The position numbers and the translations under genes were made by a program. A stretch of DNA of 64,000 bases from BOG-932 sp965276835. Lineage in GTDB: Bacteria > Pseudomonadota > Alphaproteobacteria > BOG-932 > Roseiterribacteraceae. The stretch's first letter is position 1; the number at the start of each line of letters is the position of its first letter. This document shows, piece after piece, positions 52,688 to 60,795 of this stretch. The stretch spans positions 2,356,001 to 2,420,000 of the forward strand of contig OZ255631.1 in NCBI GenBank assembly GCA_965276835.1, read 5' to 3'. The notes under the pieces were generated by a model that was not told the origin of the DNA, did no database searches, and saw nothing but the letters and a program-made list of their open reading frames with translations.

Positions 52688-53000
52688 GCACGCGATCGAT
52701 TCCGGCAACCCGCCGATTACGGAAAAAGAGGCCGCAGCGCTTCCAAGTTGGACGATCACCACTCCAACGGGTGTAACGTCACGGCGCGCCTTCGATAAAG
52801 ACGCGATCACTTGGTCACTAGATATGGATCCGACGACAGGCGAGTACCGGATGTGGGGCTACGAGCCATTCAAGGGAGGCGGTAGAGTTCCAGGTTCGGT
52901 CCCGGCATTCACTCTGCCCGCTGATACTCCGCGTCTAGAGGTTGCAGGCCGCGCCGCTGAATTGATTTGCGAAGCCGCCAAGCTCCAGTCCCAACCGTAA
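52548..53000 (+). CDS. Hypothetical protein overlapping the PRDARGRWT gene
   Basis: This is a 150-residue protein starting at GTG 52548 (MHIGAYLRRNIVYIPTLKQI) with a strong RBS (AAGGGGGAAAATTC). It overlaps the end of the upstream frame by 140 bases. A first half (TEPVQIVPASDAIAVAEAFK) is followed by WTITTPTGVTSRRAFDKDAI and TWSLDMDPTTGEYRMWGYEP. No family recognised. Position after a toxin-like gene makes an immunity-protein role possible, but that is speculation. Confidence 0.55.
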   Translation: MHIGAYLRRNIVYIPTLKQIPGSYSHETEPVQIVPASDAIAVAEAFKHAIDSGNPPITEKEAAALPSWTITTPTGVTSRRAFDKDAITWSLDMDPTTGEYRMWGYEPFKGGGRVPGSVPAFTLPADTPRLEVAGRAAELICEAAKLQSQP

Positions 53001-53071
53001 AAATCAGGCGCGCATTTGCGGATAGTCCGGCGAAATTACGGTGACAGTTTACTTATTCGGGCGTTCCCACC

Positions 53072-53371
53072 TCACGGAAACATCGTATCGAAGTCCCGAT
53101 GCCCCTCGATGATATTAACGATCTCGAACGTGTCGCCCTGATAGCGAAATAGAATCACATAACCCTGGACGGAAAAGCTGCGGAGTTCCGGGCGAAGTTC
53201 GGGCCGGGGTGTACCCAGCATGCCTGGCGGGGCGGCAAGTTTCACGCATTGCTGGCGAAGCGTGTTCACAAACCCTCGGCCAATGCTCAGATTTCCGCTT
53301 TCGCGCGTGATATAAGCGAAAATCTGCTTCAGGTCGTCGCGTGCACCGTCGAGATACACAAGACGACGCAC
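53072..53371 (-). CDS. parE: ParE/RelE-superfamily toxin
   Basis: This 99-residue protein (MRRLVYLDGARDDLKQIFAY) has the RelE/ParE fold strings GRGFVNTLRQQCVKLAAPPG, LRSFSVQGYVILFRYQGDTF and EIVNIIEGHRDFDTMF. GTG 53371 directly follows the antitoxin stop. ParE toxins inhibit gyrase, while RelE members cut mRNA. The RxxxV...HxxRD ending favours the ParE/YoeB-like side. Its antitoxin is the upstream ParD-like gene. Confidence 0.88.
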   Translation of the reverse strand: MRRLVYLDGARDDLKQIFAYITRESGNLSIGRGFVNTLRQQCVKLAAPPGMLGTPRPELRPELRSFSVQGYVILFRYQGDTFEIVNIIEGHRDFDTMFP

Positions 53372-53617
53372 TCAATAGCCTTCCTTGGCCAGCTCCGCCG
53401 CTGTTGCATCGAGGGCCCCCTCGATATCGTCGTCCGTGTTCTGGCCTCCGCGCGCGATCGATGCATTGACAGTTTCGCGGAGCGCCATGAGCTTCTGCTC
53501 GCGCTCCTCGACCAGGCGCAATCCTTCGCGCACAACCTCGCTGGCCGAACCGTAACGGCCGCTTTTGACAGCGCCTTCCACGAAACCTTCCCAGCGTTCT
53601 CCGATGGATACGTTCAT
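53372..53617 (-). CDS. parD: ParD-type antitoxin
   Basis: This 81-residue protein starts MNVSIGERWEGFVEGAVKSG, the ribbon-helix-helix DNA-binding start of ParD, with RYGSASEVVREGLRLVEERE as the core. ATG 53617 is preceded by GGGAGGTG. An in-frame start further upstream (53665) is rejected. RHH antitoxins bind the operator in their own promoter and neutralise the toxin. The stop TGA is adjacent to the toxin GTG. Confidence 0.9.
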   Translation of the reverse strand: MNVSIGERWEGFVEGAVKSGRYGSASEVVREGLRLVEEREQKLMALRETVNASIARGGQNTDDDIEGALDATAAELAKEGY

Positions 53618-54230
53618 CGCAAACACCTCCCGATCACGAATGCAATGCAATAACATATAATGCATGATTTCTGTTATTGCACCTCTGACTAGAGTGCGGC
53701 GAGGTCAGAGCCTTCTGCAAACCAGCGAGCCGAGCAATCGTGCTAGCCCTCACCCTGTAGACGATTTAGCTTCCACGGGCCGGTGCATTCGCGGCGGCCG
53801 CGGCCGTGGCGATAACCGTGCCGAATTGAGACCGCGCTACACCGGGGCAATGCCGCCACACGGTCGGCGTGATGATCGTCCGCGTGTATGAACTACCGAC
53901 AGACCGGACAGCGAGAAACCCGGCCCCCACCAATGCAGCAGCGGCAAACAGGCATGCGAGCAGAAGACTGCGAGTTGAAACCAGTGGCATGGCATTGCTC
54001 CGGTTGATGGGCCGACACGCGGCGCAGGCATTGACCGGATCACGCCATTAGGCATGGAAATCGTTTATGGACAGTAAAAACGCCTAAATAATTCTAAATC
54101 GGGCATCGGATGTCCCGGTATCGGCGGCAGGCCGGGGTGCCGCGGCTGGGGAATCGAAATTCGTTTTATGGTATCCAGGCGGATCGGCTATTCGAAAGCC
54201 GGACGCATCAATCAGGGGAACATCACCACC
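53618..54230. other. 613 bp region with promoter of ParDE and possible small exported-protein gene
   Basis: Just left, the sequence TTATTGCATTGCATTCGTGA on the reverse strand is the likely ParD promoter and operator region. At 53766-53990 a reverse-strand frame looks like a short exported protein (listed separately). The remainder, 53991-54230, shows nothing I can assign. An RBS-like GGGGAACATC precedes the SDR start. Confidence 0.4.
53766..53990 (-). CDS. Possible small exported protein
   Basis: ATG 53990 opens 74 residues, MPLVSTRSLLLACLFAAAAL, a credible signal peptide, followed by VGAGFLAVRSVGSSYTRTII and TPTVWRHCPGVARSQFGTVI. A weak RBS (CGGAGCA) is in place. No family recognised; may be spurious. 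Confidence 0.35.
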   Translation of the reverse strand: MPLVSTRSLLLACLFAAAALVGAGFLAVRSVGSSYTRTIITPTVWRHCPGVARSQFGTVIATAAAAANAPARGS

Positions 54231-55082
54231 ATGCCGACAGCCACAACACCCTCCGGCGGCCTTTCCGGTCTTTCCGTCATCGTCACCGGCGGCGGCACCG
54301 GCATCGGCAAGGCGTGCGCGGCGCGGCTGGCGGCGGATGGGGCTGCCGTCACCATCTGCGGCCGGACGGAGTCCAAGCTGATCGAGGCCGCTGAGGTCAT
54401 TCGATCAGAGGCCGGACACAGCGGCGGGGTTCGGCACATCGTGGCCGACACCACGCAGGAAGACGACGTGAAGCGTGTGGTCGATTTCGCGCTGGAGGCG
54501 ACGGGAAGCCTGAACGGCTTTGTCGCCAATGCGGGCGGCGGCGGCATGCCGGGCCCCTATCATGTGCAGTCGATGGATGAGTTCGTGCGCGTGCTGAACG
54601 TCAATGTGATCAGCACGTTTCTGTCACTGAAATATGCGGTGCCGCCGATGGTGAAGGCCGGCGGCGGGTCGTTCGTGGCGATATCCTCCATCGCCGGGTG
54701 CCAGACCCACCGCTATTTCGGGGCCTACACCGTGGCCAAGGGCGGCATCGACCAGATGATGCGCAACGCGGCCGACGAATACGGTCCGGTGCAGGTGCGC
54801 TGCAATTCCGTGCGGCCGGGCTTCATCGCAACCGAGATCATGGAGAACATCCCGCGCGAGAGCGACCTGTTCAAGCAGTGGCTGGGCAACATGCCGTTGG
54901 GCCGCGTGGGCGAGCCGGAGGATGTGGCCGGGCTGGTGCGGTTCCTGATGGGCGACGACGCGCGCTGGATCACCGGCACGGCGATCAATGTGGACGGCGG
55001 CAACACGCTGCGGTCAGGGCCGGATTTCTCGCCCTTCGTGGAGCCGATGATCGGCCGCGATGCGATGCTGGGGAAGGTTTAG
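54231..55082 (+). CDS. SDR-family oxidoreductase
   Basis: This 283-residue short-chain dehydrogenase starts MPTATTPSGGLSGLSVIVTG, with cofactor motif TGGGTGIG (about 19-26), NAGGGGMPG, Ser in AISSIAG and the YTVAK catalytic pair. The C terminus ITGTAINVDGGNTLRSG is classical. CAGGGGAACATC precedes the ATG. It resembles 2,4-dienoyl-CoA or 3-oxoacyl reductases in size, but substrate is unknown. The in-frame upstream ATG at 54168 gives a poor N terminus. Confidence 0.9.
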   Translation: MPTATTPSGGLSGLSVIVTGGGTGIGKACAARLAADGAAVTICGRTESKLIEAAEVIRSEAGHSGGVRHIVADTTQEDDVKRVVDFALEATGSLNGFVANAGGGGMPGPYHVQSMDEFVRVLNVNVISTFLSLKYAVPPMVKAGGGSFVAISSIAGCQTHRYFGAYTVAKGGIDQMMRNAADEYGPVQVRCNSVRPGFIATEIMENIPRESDLFKQWLGNMPLGRVGEPEDVAGLVRFLMGDDARWITGTAINVDGGNTLRSGPDFSPFVEPMIGRDAMLGKV

Positions 55083-55088
55083 GTTTCA

Positions 55089-55107
55089 CCTCACCCCTCG
55101 GGTGAGG
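55089..55107. terminator. Hairpin between convergent genes
   Basis: CCTCACCC (55089-55096), loop CTC, GGGTGAGG (55100-55107). There is no clear U-run on either strand, so it is a weak terminator candidate between the SDR and the convergent beta-repeat gene. Confidence 0.4.
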
Positions 55108-55118
55108 CAATTTGAATG

Positions 55119-56744
55119 CTACCCGTGCCCGCCGGCCGCCAAGTGGTTGGTCGTATCCGCTACCGGCGATTGATAGCTTATCAGCGAGCCGCGGTGGCCG
55201 TCGCTGGAAAGTTGGAAGCCTTGGGCGATATATTGGCCGAACAGGTGCAGGGCCAGCCGGTTGTCGCCGTTTTTCAGCACCAGAGTGCCCTCGGTCTTCG
55301 CGGCATTCTCGACGAAGGTCAGCGTCTCCCCCTTGCCGAACTTGAACGCCGCGTTGTCGGCGTCGATCTGGTCGCCGACGGCGAAACCTGAGATTCCGGC
55401 CTTGAAACCGGCGGTGTCCACGATTTGCAACGCGCCGGTCTTGGCGGCGAAGGCGACCGTCTCGGCCGCGCCCACGGCGCCTTTGGCGATGAACGTCGAT
55501 CCGGCGCGGATGTCGATTGCGCCCGATCCGGAAACCGCACTGCCGAGCGTCAGGGTCTTGGCCGCCGCGATGGAGATTTCGGTTCCCGCCGCCTCGGTCA
55601 CTTTGCCGGCATAGGCCAGGTTGCCCCTGACGGTCAGCGCCGCCGTGCCGGTAAGCGCGAGACCCGCCATCTTGAGCTGGCCGGTGGACGAGGCCGACAT
55701 ACCCGCAAACGTCAGCGTACCCGTGCCGGATACCCGTCCGTCCAAGGTCGCCGGGCCGGTGAGCGTCAGGCCGCCCTTCACGGCCAGCGCGGAGCCGGCG
55801 ATGAGGTCGGTCGTGCCGGTCGCGTTCCAGCGCGCGCCGGTATCGACGACGATCGTTTGGAAATCGGTAAGCGCGGTGCCGATGCCGTCGACCGTGCCGG
55901 GCGATCCGCCGCGCTCAAGCTCCAGCACATTGCTGCCGGCGCCGCCATCCGCCCCGCCCGACAACACGCTGCCGTTCGACAGGATAAGCCGGTCGTTCCC
56001 GCCGCCGAACTGGACCGCCCGCCCGTCGACCCCGGTGATTGTGCCTGAATTGGTCAGCGTGCTGTCCGCGGACCCTTCGAATAAAACGCCGAAGGACGAC
56101 GGGGGCGCTGAATATTTGTTGCCGCCGCCCGGGTTGCCGCCGGTGATGATGCCGGCGTTCGACACGCTGCCGCCGGCTGTCAGCACGATGCCCGTGCCCC
56201 CGGCGCCGGGGACGCCGAACCCCTGCTGCCTGCCACGGCCGCCGGCGCCGCCCGCAATCGTCGCGCCCGCCCGGTTTGTGATCGTTGCGAAGCCGTCGGC
56301 CGACACGCCGTAGCCGCCGTTGCCGCCGTCATAGAGGCCGGAAGTTCCGGCGCCGCCGACGATCGTCGCGCCCACCGCGTTGGTCAGCACACCGCCGGCG
56401 CTCATCGAGACGCCGTCTCCACCCGCGCCGCCGATATAATAGCCCGCCCCGCCCGCGCCGCCGGCGATCCTGCCGGAATTGGTCAGCGTGAGGGCCGCGG
56501 CCGTGGATACCCCAAGGCCGCCGGCGTTCCCAATGCTGTGCTCGGAATCGGCGCTGCCTTTCGCGCCGCCGACAGTGCCGGCGTTATTTAAGGTCCAAGC
56601 CTGGCTGGCGTCGCCATAGATCGCGGTTTGCCCCAGATGGCGGTTGACGATCGACACGCCGCTGCCGATGGAGAACGGGTTGCCCGTGCCGTAAGAGGCG
56701 AGATTGACCCGGGATGTGCTGTCGGGGAGTTTGGTGCCGGTCAT
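55119..56744 (-). CDS. Glycine-rich beta-repeat (beta-helix-like) surface protein
   Basis: This 541-residue protein is built of about 20 imperfect units with NAGTVGGAKGS, LTNSGRIAGGAGG, TNAVGATIVGGAG and GSGTLTFAGMSASSTG-type turns, typical of right-handed beta-helix adhesins and autotransporter passengers. A C-terminal GTLVLKNGDNRLALHLFGQY-IAQGF region resembles the capping end of RTX-like secreted proteins. No signal peptide and no beta-barrel transporter domain are present, so secretion by a type I or other system would be needed. No secretion genes are nearby. Cytosolic start MTGTKLPDSTSRVNLASYGT; ATG 56744 lacks a clear RBS. Confidence 0.75.
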   Translation of the reverse strand: MTGTKLPDSTSRVNLASYGTGNPFSIGSGVSIVNRHLGQTAIYGDASQAWTLNNAGTVGGAKGSADSEHSIGNAGGLGVSTAAALTLTNSGRIAGGAGGAGYYIGGAGGDGVSMSAGGVLTNAVGATIVGGAGTSGLYDGGNGGYGVSADGFATITNRAGATIAGGAGGRGRQQGFGVPGAGGTGIVLTAGGSVSNAGIITGGNPGGGNKYSAPPSSFGVLFEGSADSTLTNSGTITGVDGRAVQFGGGNDRLILSNGSVLSGGADGGAGSNVLELERGGSPGTVDGIGTALTDFQTIVVDTGARWNATGTTDLIAGSALAVKGGLTLTGPATLDGRVSGTGTLTFAGMSASSTGQLKMAGLALTGTAALTVRGNLAYAGKVTEAAGTEISIAAAKTLTLGSAVSGSGAIDIRAGSTFIAKGAVGAAETVAFAAKTGALQIVDTAGFKAGISGFAVGDQIDADNAAFKFGKGETLTFVENAAKTEGTLVLKNGDNRLALHLFGQYIAQGFQLSSDGHRGSLISYQSPVADTTNHLAAGGHG

Positions 56745-56814
56745 ACTGTCGGATCCTGGCAGATACGGCCCGCCCGGCCGCCACGGACTTATCGCATAAT
56801 CCAGCCGCCGGTGC

Positions 56815-57015
56815 TCAGCTCTTCTTCGGCGCGACCGATTGGGCGATCGCTTCGTCGTGATACCAGCTGCCGAACATCACGTCGGGGTGGGGCTGCATTG
56901 CGCGGTCAACCGCAGCGTCGGCGCGATGGCCGCTGAGGCCCGAACGGCCGCCCACGGGGAACTGTAGAATGACGGCCGACCGCTGGGCCGGTTCGTGCTC
57001 AATATTCGTATTCAT
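56815..57015 (-). CDS. DUF2735 small protein
   Basis: This 66-residue protein (MNTNIEHEPAQRSAVILQFP-VGGRSGL...) contains the diagnostic ILQFPVGGR of DUF2735. In rhizobial genomes the family commonly lies beside the gene for type II glutamine synthetase, and here too it is divergent from glnII. Function is unknown. GAAGAGACGAACGAC is the RBS before ATG 57015. An in-frame start 21 bases upstream is less likely. Confidence 0.75.
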   Translation of the reverse strand: MNTNIEHEPAQRSAVILQFPVGGRSGLSGHRADAAVDRAMQPHPDVMFGSWYHDEAIAQSVAPKKS

Positions 57016-57374
57016 GTCGTTCGTCTCTTCCTGCACCCGAACGGGGTGCGATCGTTCGTGTCCTTAAACGTGGGCCGCTGTTCCCGATTGCACACGTGCC
57101 TAAATAACGGGCCTGCATTGATTAAATATTAGGCATTCCTGCCCTGCCGATTTCACAAAGCTTAACGGCTGGACTTTTACGTACGCGGCGGAAGCTGCGG
57201 CGTGCAGTCGCGCCAGAGGCCCTGATCCCCGTGTATTGAACCCTCCACACGTGCGAAAGGTCCGAAGATTTGTGGCGGAATCGGGGCATTTGACCGCCCT
57301 GCCCGCATATCAGGAATGCGACGGAGCCGGTCGCGGTCAGGTGGTGCGGCCCGGCTCCGGCAGATTGCTAAAAT

Positions 57375-57390
57375 TGGCACATTTGCTGCA
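57375..57390 (+). promoter_or_regulatory. Sigma-54 promoter of glnII
   Basis: TGGCACATTTGCTGCA matches the -24/-12 consensus TGGCACG-N4-TTGCW with GG and GC separated by the required ten bases and only two mismatches outside the invariant doublets. It lies about 60 bp before ATG 57451. NtrC-dependent transcription of glnII under nitrogen limitation is established in rhizobia; here it is inferred. I did not find a convincing NtrC box upstream. Confidence 0.75.
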
Positions 57391-57450
57391 TGACCCTGCG
57401 GCGCGGTTCGCACGATTCATCAACCCTCGCTAAGGATCCAAGGGGTCGAA

Positions 57451-58491
57451 ATGACAAAGTACAAGCTGGAATATGTCTGGTTGGACGGCTACACGCCGGT
57501 CCCCAACCTTCGGGGTAAGACCCAGATCAAGGAATTCGATGCGTTCCCGACCCTGGAGCAATTGCCGCTGTGGGGCTTCGACGGCAGTTCGACCCAGCAG
57601 GCCGAGGGGCACAGTTCAGATTGCGTGCTGAAGCCGGTCCGCGTGTTCCCCGACAGCGAGCGGATCAACGGCGTTCTGGTGATGTGCGAAGTCATGATGC
57701 CGGACGCGGTCACGCCGCACCCGTCGAACAAGCGCGCCACAATCCTGGACGACGAAGGCGCCTGGTTCGGCTTCGAGCAGGAATATTTCTTCTACAAAGA
57801 CGGCCGCCCGCTGGGCTTCCCCGAAGCCGGATATCCGGCGCCGCAGGGGCCGTATTACACCGGCGTCGGCTATAAGAACGTCGGCAGCGTCGCCCGCGAG
57901 GTCGTCGAGAAGCATCTGGACATCTGCCTCGCCGCCGGCATCAACCACGAAGGCATCAACGCCGAGGTGGCCAAGGGCCAGTGGGAATTCCAGGTGTTCG
58001 GCAAGGGCTCCAAGCGCGCTGCCGACGAGATGTGGATGGCCCGTTACCTGCTGCTCCGCCTGACGGAGAAATACGGCATCGACGTCGAGTGGCATTGCAA
58101 GCCGCTGGGCGACACCGACTGGAACGGCTCGGGCATGCACGCCAATTTCTCCACCACGTATCTGCGCGAGACCGGTGGCGAAGGCTATTTCCTGGCATTG
58201 ATGGCGGCGTTCGAGAAGAACGTTAAGGACCATATTGCGGTCTATGGCCCGGACAATCACATGCGCCTGACCGGCAAGCACGAGACGGCGTCCATCGATC
58301 AGTTCAGCTGGGGCCTCAGCGATCGTGGCGCGTCGATCCGTCTGCCGATGAACTTCATTAAGAACGGCTATCGCGGCTATATGGAAGACCGCCGCCCGAA
58401 CTCCATGGGCGACCCGTACCAGATCGCATCGCAGATCCTGAAGACGATTGCCGAGGTTCCGTTGGACGCGAAGGCCTCGGTCGCCGCGTAA
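57451..58491 (+). CDS. glnII: Glutamine synthetase type II (eukaryotic-like)
   Basis: This 346-residue enzyme is the GSII form, not the bacterial GSI. Diagnostic strings are KYKLEYVWLDGYTPVPNLRG, LPLWGFDGSSTQQAEGHSSD, GFEQEYFFYKDGRPLG (metal-binding Glu), CLAAGINHEGINAEVAKGQW, GSGMHANFS and NHMRLTGKHETASIDQFSWG. It makes glutamine from glutamate and ammonia with ATP. No adenylylation Tyr loop is expected, so control is mainly transcriptional. A sigma-54 promoter lies just upstream and a terminator just downstream. The divergent neighbour is DUF2735. Confidence 0.97.
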   Translation: MTKYKLEYVWLDGYTPVPNLRGKTQIKEFDAFPTLEQLPLWGFDGSSTQQAEGHSSDCVLKPVRVFPDSERINGVLVMCEVMMPDAVTPHPSNKRATILDDEGAWFGFEQEYFFYKDGRPLGFPEAGYPAPQGPYYTGVGYKNVGSVAREVVEKHLDICLAAGINHEGINAEVAKGQWEFQVFGKGSKRAADEMWMARYLLLRLTEKYGIDVEWHCKPLGDTDWNGSGMHANFSTTYLRETGGEGYFLALMAAFEKNVKDHIAVYGPDNHMRLTGKHETASIDQFSWGLSDRGASIRLPMNFIKNGYRGYMEDRRPNSMGDPYQIASQILKTIAEVPLDAKASVAA

Positions 58492-58540
58492 TGCATAGCG
58501 ATGGCCCGGCCTGAGAGGGCTCGACCGTTTGCTCGAATTA

Positions 58541-58570
58541 AGAGGCGCTCATCCGGGCGCCTCTTTTTTT
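58541..58570 (+). terminator. Rho-independent terminator of glnII
   Basis: AGAGGCGC (58541-58548), loop TCATCCGG, GCGCCTCT (58557-58564) and a T-run to 58570. Confidence 0.9.
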
Positions 58571-58653
58571 CGTGCGCGGAACTTGGCCTTGTGTGGGAAC
58601 CAGGGCCGCGGTTGGCGCGCTACCTAAAGACCATTTGAGACAGGTCGCTCGCC

Positions 58654-58923
58654 ATGAATACCTTCACTGACACCGCCACCCGCGCCATCAACTATTTCCG
58701 CATCCGATATCCCGCACCCAGCGGAGAAGCCTCGCTGAACATGGACCTGGCGGGACGTCGTGTCTCCATCCAGGAACTGGCGGCCGGCGGCCACGCGCAT
58801 CGCAGGTTCTGGGTGAAAGTCGCGCAAGGCGCGCATGTGGAATCGATCCAGATGGAGCTGCAGAACGGCAGGCTGATGCGCAACCTCGCCGCCCCTGACG
58901 GGACAATGGCGCATCGCAGCTGA
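58654..58923 (+). CDS. Small hypothetical protein
   Basis: This 89-residue protein (MNTFTDTATRAINYFRIRYP, then VSIQELAAGGHAHRRFWVKV and QMELQNGRLMRNLAAPDGT) has no signal peptide or membrane helix. No family recognised. The coding bias resembles its neighbours. RBS weak. Located 84 bp after the glnII terminator. Confidence 0.5.
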   Translation: MNTFTDTATRAINYFRIRYPAPSGEASLNMDLAGRRVSIQELAAGGHAHRRFWVKVAQGAHVESIQMELQNGRLMRNLAAPDGTMAHRS

Positions 58924-59082
58924 CCTTGGCCCTGGATTTGTCACCGGCCCGATAAACGGTGAGGCGTCATTATGGTGCGCAATCGGCAATTGCGCGCCCC
59001 CAATAGTCTTAGCCAAAAGCGCCGTGGGTCCTCCTCGGTGAACGGACTAAACTGACGACGGGCTCGAATCTTGGAGGATTTC

Positions 59083-59820
59083 ATGCCGCGTCTCTCATTG
59101 CTGCCGCTTGCCGGCGCCATTTTGGCGATCGCGCAGCCTGCTCTCGCCGACCCGCTGGCGTCGGTGCCCGCCTTGAACGCCAGCAGCACGGCGGCCGTGT
59201 TGGATTCGGCGTTTGTCGTCAACGGACACAAGACCAACCCCGCCCCGGAATTGCCCGTTTCGGGAAGCGCGCCGCCGACTTATGACAAGAAGGCGCAGCG
59301 CTCCACCTATGCGCACACGACGAAGATTGTCGGCGGCCTGACCTTCAAGCGGTCCGCCACCAAGATCGAAAGCGAGGCGAGCGGCCACGCCGCCAAAGCC
59401 ACCGGGCTGGCGTCCAAGGGCGAGGCGTCGGTCAGCGGGTTCAGCGGGACACTCTCCAGCCCGCTCGGCACGCTGATCACGGTGACCACCGGCCCGGTCA
59501 CGACCCAGGCGACCTTCATTCGGACGAAGGCCGGGGTGTCCAAGGCCGAAGGCAATGTGAAGATCGGCAATCTGAAAATCAACGCGCCGGTGCTGGGCAT
59601 CAGCAAGACCTTCAATGGCACGCCGGCCCCGAACAAGGTTCTGTATCAGAACAGCGACAAATCGATCGTCATCTATTTGAACCGCCAGGTCGAAACCAAA
59701 CTGGCCGGCAAGGTGACCGGGATCACCGTTACCGCTGTGGATGTGCAGGTGACGAACTATAAGCTGGCTGGCAGCACCTTCTCCGCCACCGTCCTGGTGG
59801 AACCCACATCTGCCAAATAG
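59083..59820 (+). CDS. Secreted protein related to choice-of-anchor-P type
   Basis: This 245-residue protein has signal peptide MPRLSLLPLAGAILAIAQPA-LA (RBS GGAGGATTTC). The mature part holds patterns similar to the protein at 32729: KRSATKIESEASGHAAKATG, GVSKAEGNVKIGNLKINAPV and PAPNKVLYQNSDKSIVIYLN. This parallels the anchor-P half-repeat with its GFxxLxIAG...PNT...TVxxN strings. A single half-repeat is present. Surface or secreted role inferred. Convergent with a membrane-protein gene. Confidence 0.6.
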   Translation: MPRLSLLPLAGAILAIAQPALADPLASVPALNASSTAAVLDSAFVVNGHKTNPAPELPVSGSAPPTYDKKAQRSTYAHTTKIVGGLTFKRSATKIESEASGHAAKATGLASKGEASVSGFSGTLSSPLGTLITVTTGPVTTQATFIRTKAGVSKAEGNVKIGNLKINAPVLGISKTFNGTPAPNKVLYQNSDKSIVIYLNRQVETKLAGKVTGITVTAVDVQVTNYKLAGSTFSATVLVEPTSAK

Positions 59821-59840
59821 TTACCGAGCGACATGCAAAA

Positions 59841-59870
59841 ATCCCGCCGCCGGTTTCCTGACGGCGGGAT
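59841..59870 (-). terminator. Rho-independent terminator (for leftward membrane-protein gene)
   Basis: ATCCCGCCG (59841-59849) and CGGCGGGAT (59862-59870) form a nine-base stem. On the reverse strand it is followed by TTTTTG, so it best serves the gene at 59893. It may work on both strands. Confidence 0.8.
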
Positions 59871-59892
59871 CGTTGATGCGCCTTAAGCGTCG

Positions 59893-60786
59893 TTAATATT
59901 CGTCGCGATAGCTTCCGCCCAGCGCCCCTGCCGCACTGGCGATGAAGGCGCCGATCAGCATCGACAGCGCGATGACGATCGACAGTTTGGCCGCTGCCTT
60001 GCGGGCCGTGTCGGCGGCCTGCCGGGCTTTCATCTGTGCGTCGTTCAGTTGCGCCACGGTGGCATCGACACGCTGCTCCGCGTCGGGTTGGGCGAGGCCA
60101 GTGCGAGCCGCGACCAGTTGGCCGAGATAGGTCTTGTCGGCCGGAGCCAACACGATCTGCCCACCCTGGACGCTGTGCGCTAAGATGCGCCCGGCTTCCG
60201 CCGTCTGGTCGCCCTTGTCCCCCGGTGTCGTGGCGGAAGATTGGGCCGGGGTGGCTGAGCGGAACAGGCTGTCGGTGAAATAGGCCGACGGATCCATTCT
60301 GCCGGCGTGCTGTGCGCCGCCCTGGGCCGCGCCTGCCGCGGCGATGTCCTTCGCTCCACCGACAACGCCGCTGACGCCCGATGCGGTGACCGAGGCGAAC
60401 AGCAGGGCGCCCACCACGCTGGCCGCCGCCCAGGCCATGAAGCCATGCGCGGTGTCGCGGAAGAACACCTCATGCGTATGCAGCCCGACCCATTTGGTCC
60501 GCAGCCGCCCGGCCAGGAAACCGCCCAGCCCGGCCGAGATCCATTGCACGACCACGACGCCGATGACGGCGGAGACGCCCACCGTGGCTGCCGACGCACC
60601 GGCATTGTACCAGGGCGAAACCATGGTAAGGCCGATGCCGGAGCCCAGAACCAGCAGAACGATGGTGATGGCGAGGGCCGCCACGGCGCCCGCGACGATC
60701 GCCGCCCAGGACACGGCGGTCGATGCAACATCTTCACCCGAAACGACCCCTGGGCCGCGATCGGGAACTTCAGCGATGACTGTCAT
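59893..60786 (-). CDS. Membrane protein with N-terminal helices and coiled tail
   Basis: This 297-residue protein has three to four hydrophobic segments near the N terminus (AAIVAGAVAALAITIVLLVL, VGVSAVIGVVVVQWISAGLG, FMAWAAASVVGALLFASVTA). A charged region with coiled-coil character follows (ARTGLAQPDAEQRVDATVAQ, LNDAQMKARQAADTARKAAA) and then a last helix LSIVIALSMLIGAFIASAAG. A family is not recognised; similar proteins of unknown role occur in alphaproteobacteria. The 25-residue peptide gene upstream is separated by nine bases. Confidence 0.7.
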   Translation of the reverse strand: MTVIAEVPDRGPGVVSGEDVASTAVSWAAIVAGAVAALAITIVLLVLGSGIGLTMVSPWYNAGASAATVGVSAVIGVVVVQWISAGLGGFLAGRLRTKWVGLHTHEVFFRDTAHGFMAWAAASVVGALLFASVTASGVSGVVGGAKDIAAAGAAQGGAQHAGRMDPSAYFTDSLFRSATPAQSSATTPGDKGDQTAEAGRILAHSVQGGQIVLAPADKTYLGQLVAARTGLAQPDAEQRVDATVAQLNDAQMKARQAADTARKAAAKLSIVIALSMLIGAFIASAAGALGGSYRDEY

Positions 60787-60795
60787 GTGATGCGC

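Noticed and set aside
53249..53653. Forward frame opposite the ParDE genes
   Set aside because: It is the complement of well-recognised ParE and ParD sequences with no RBS of its own.
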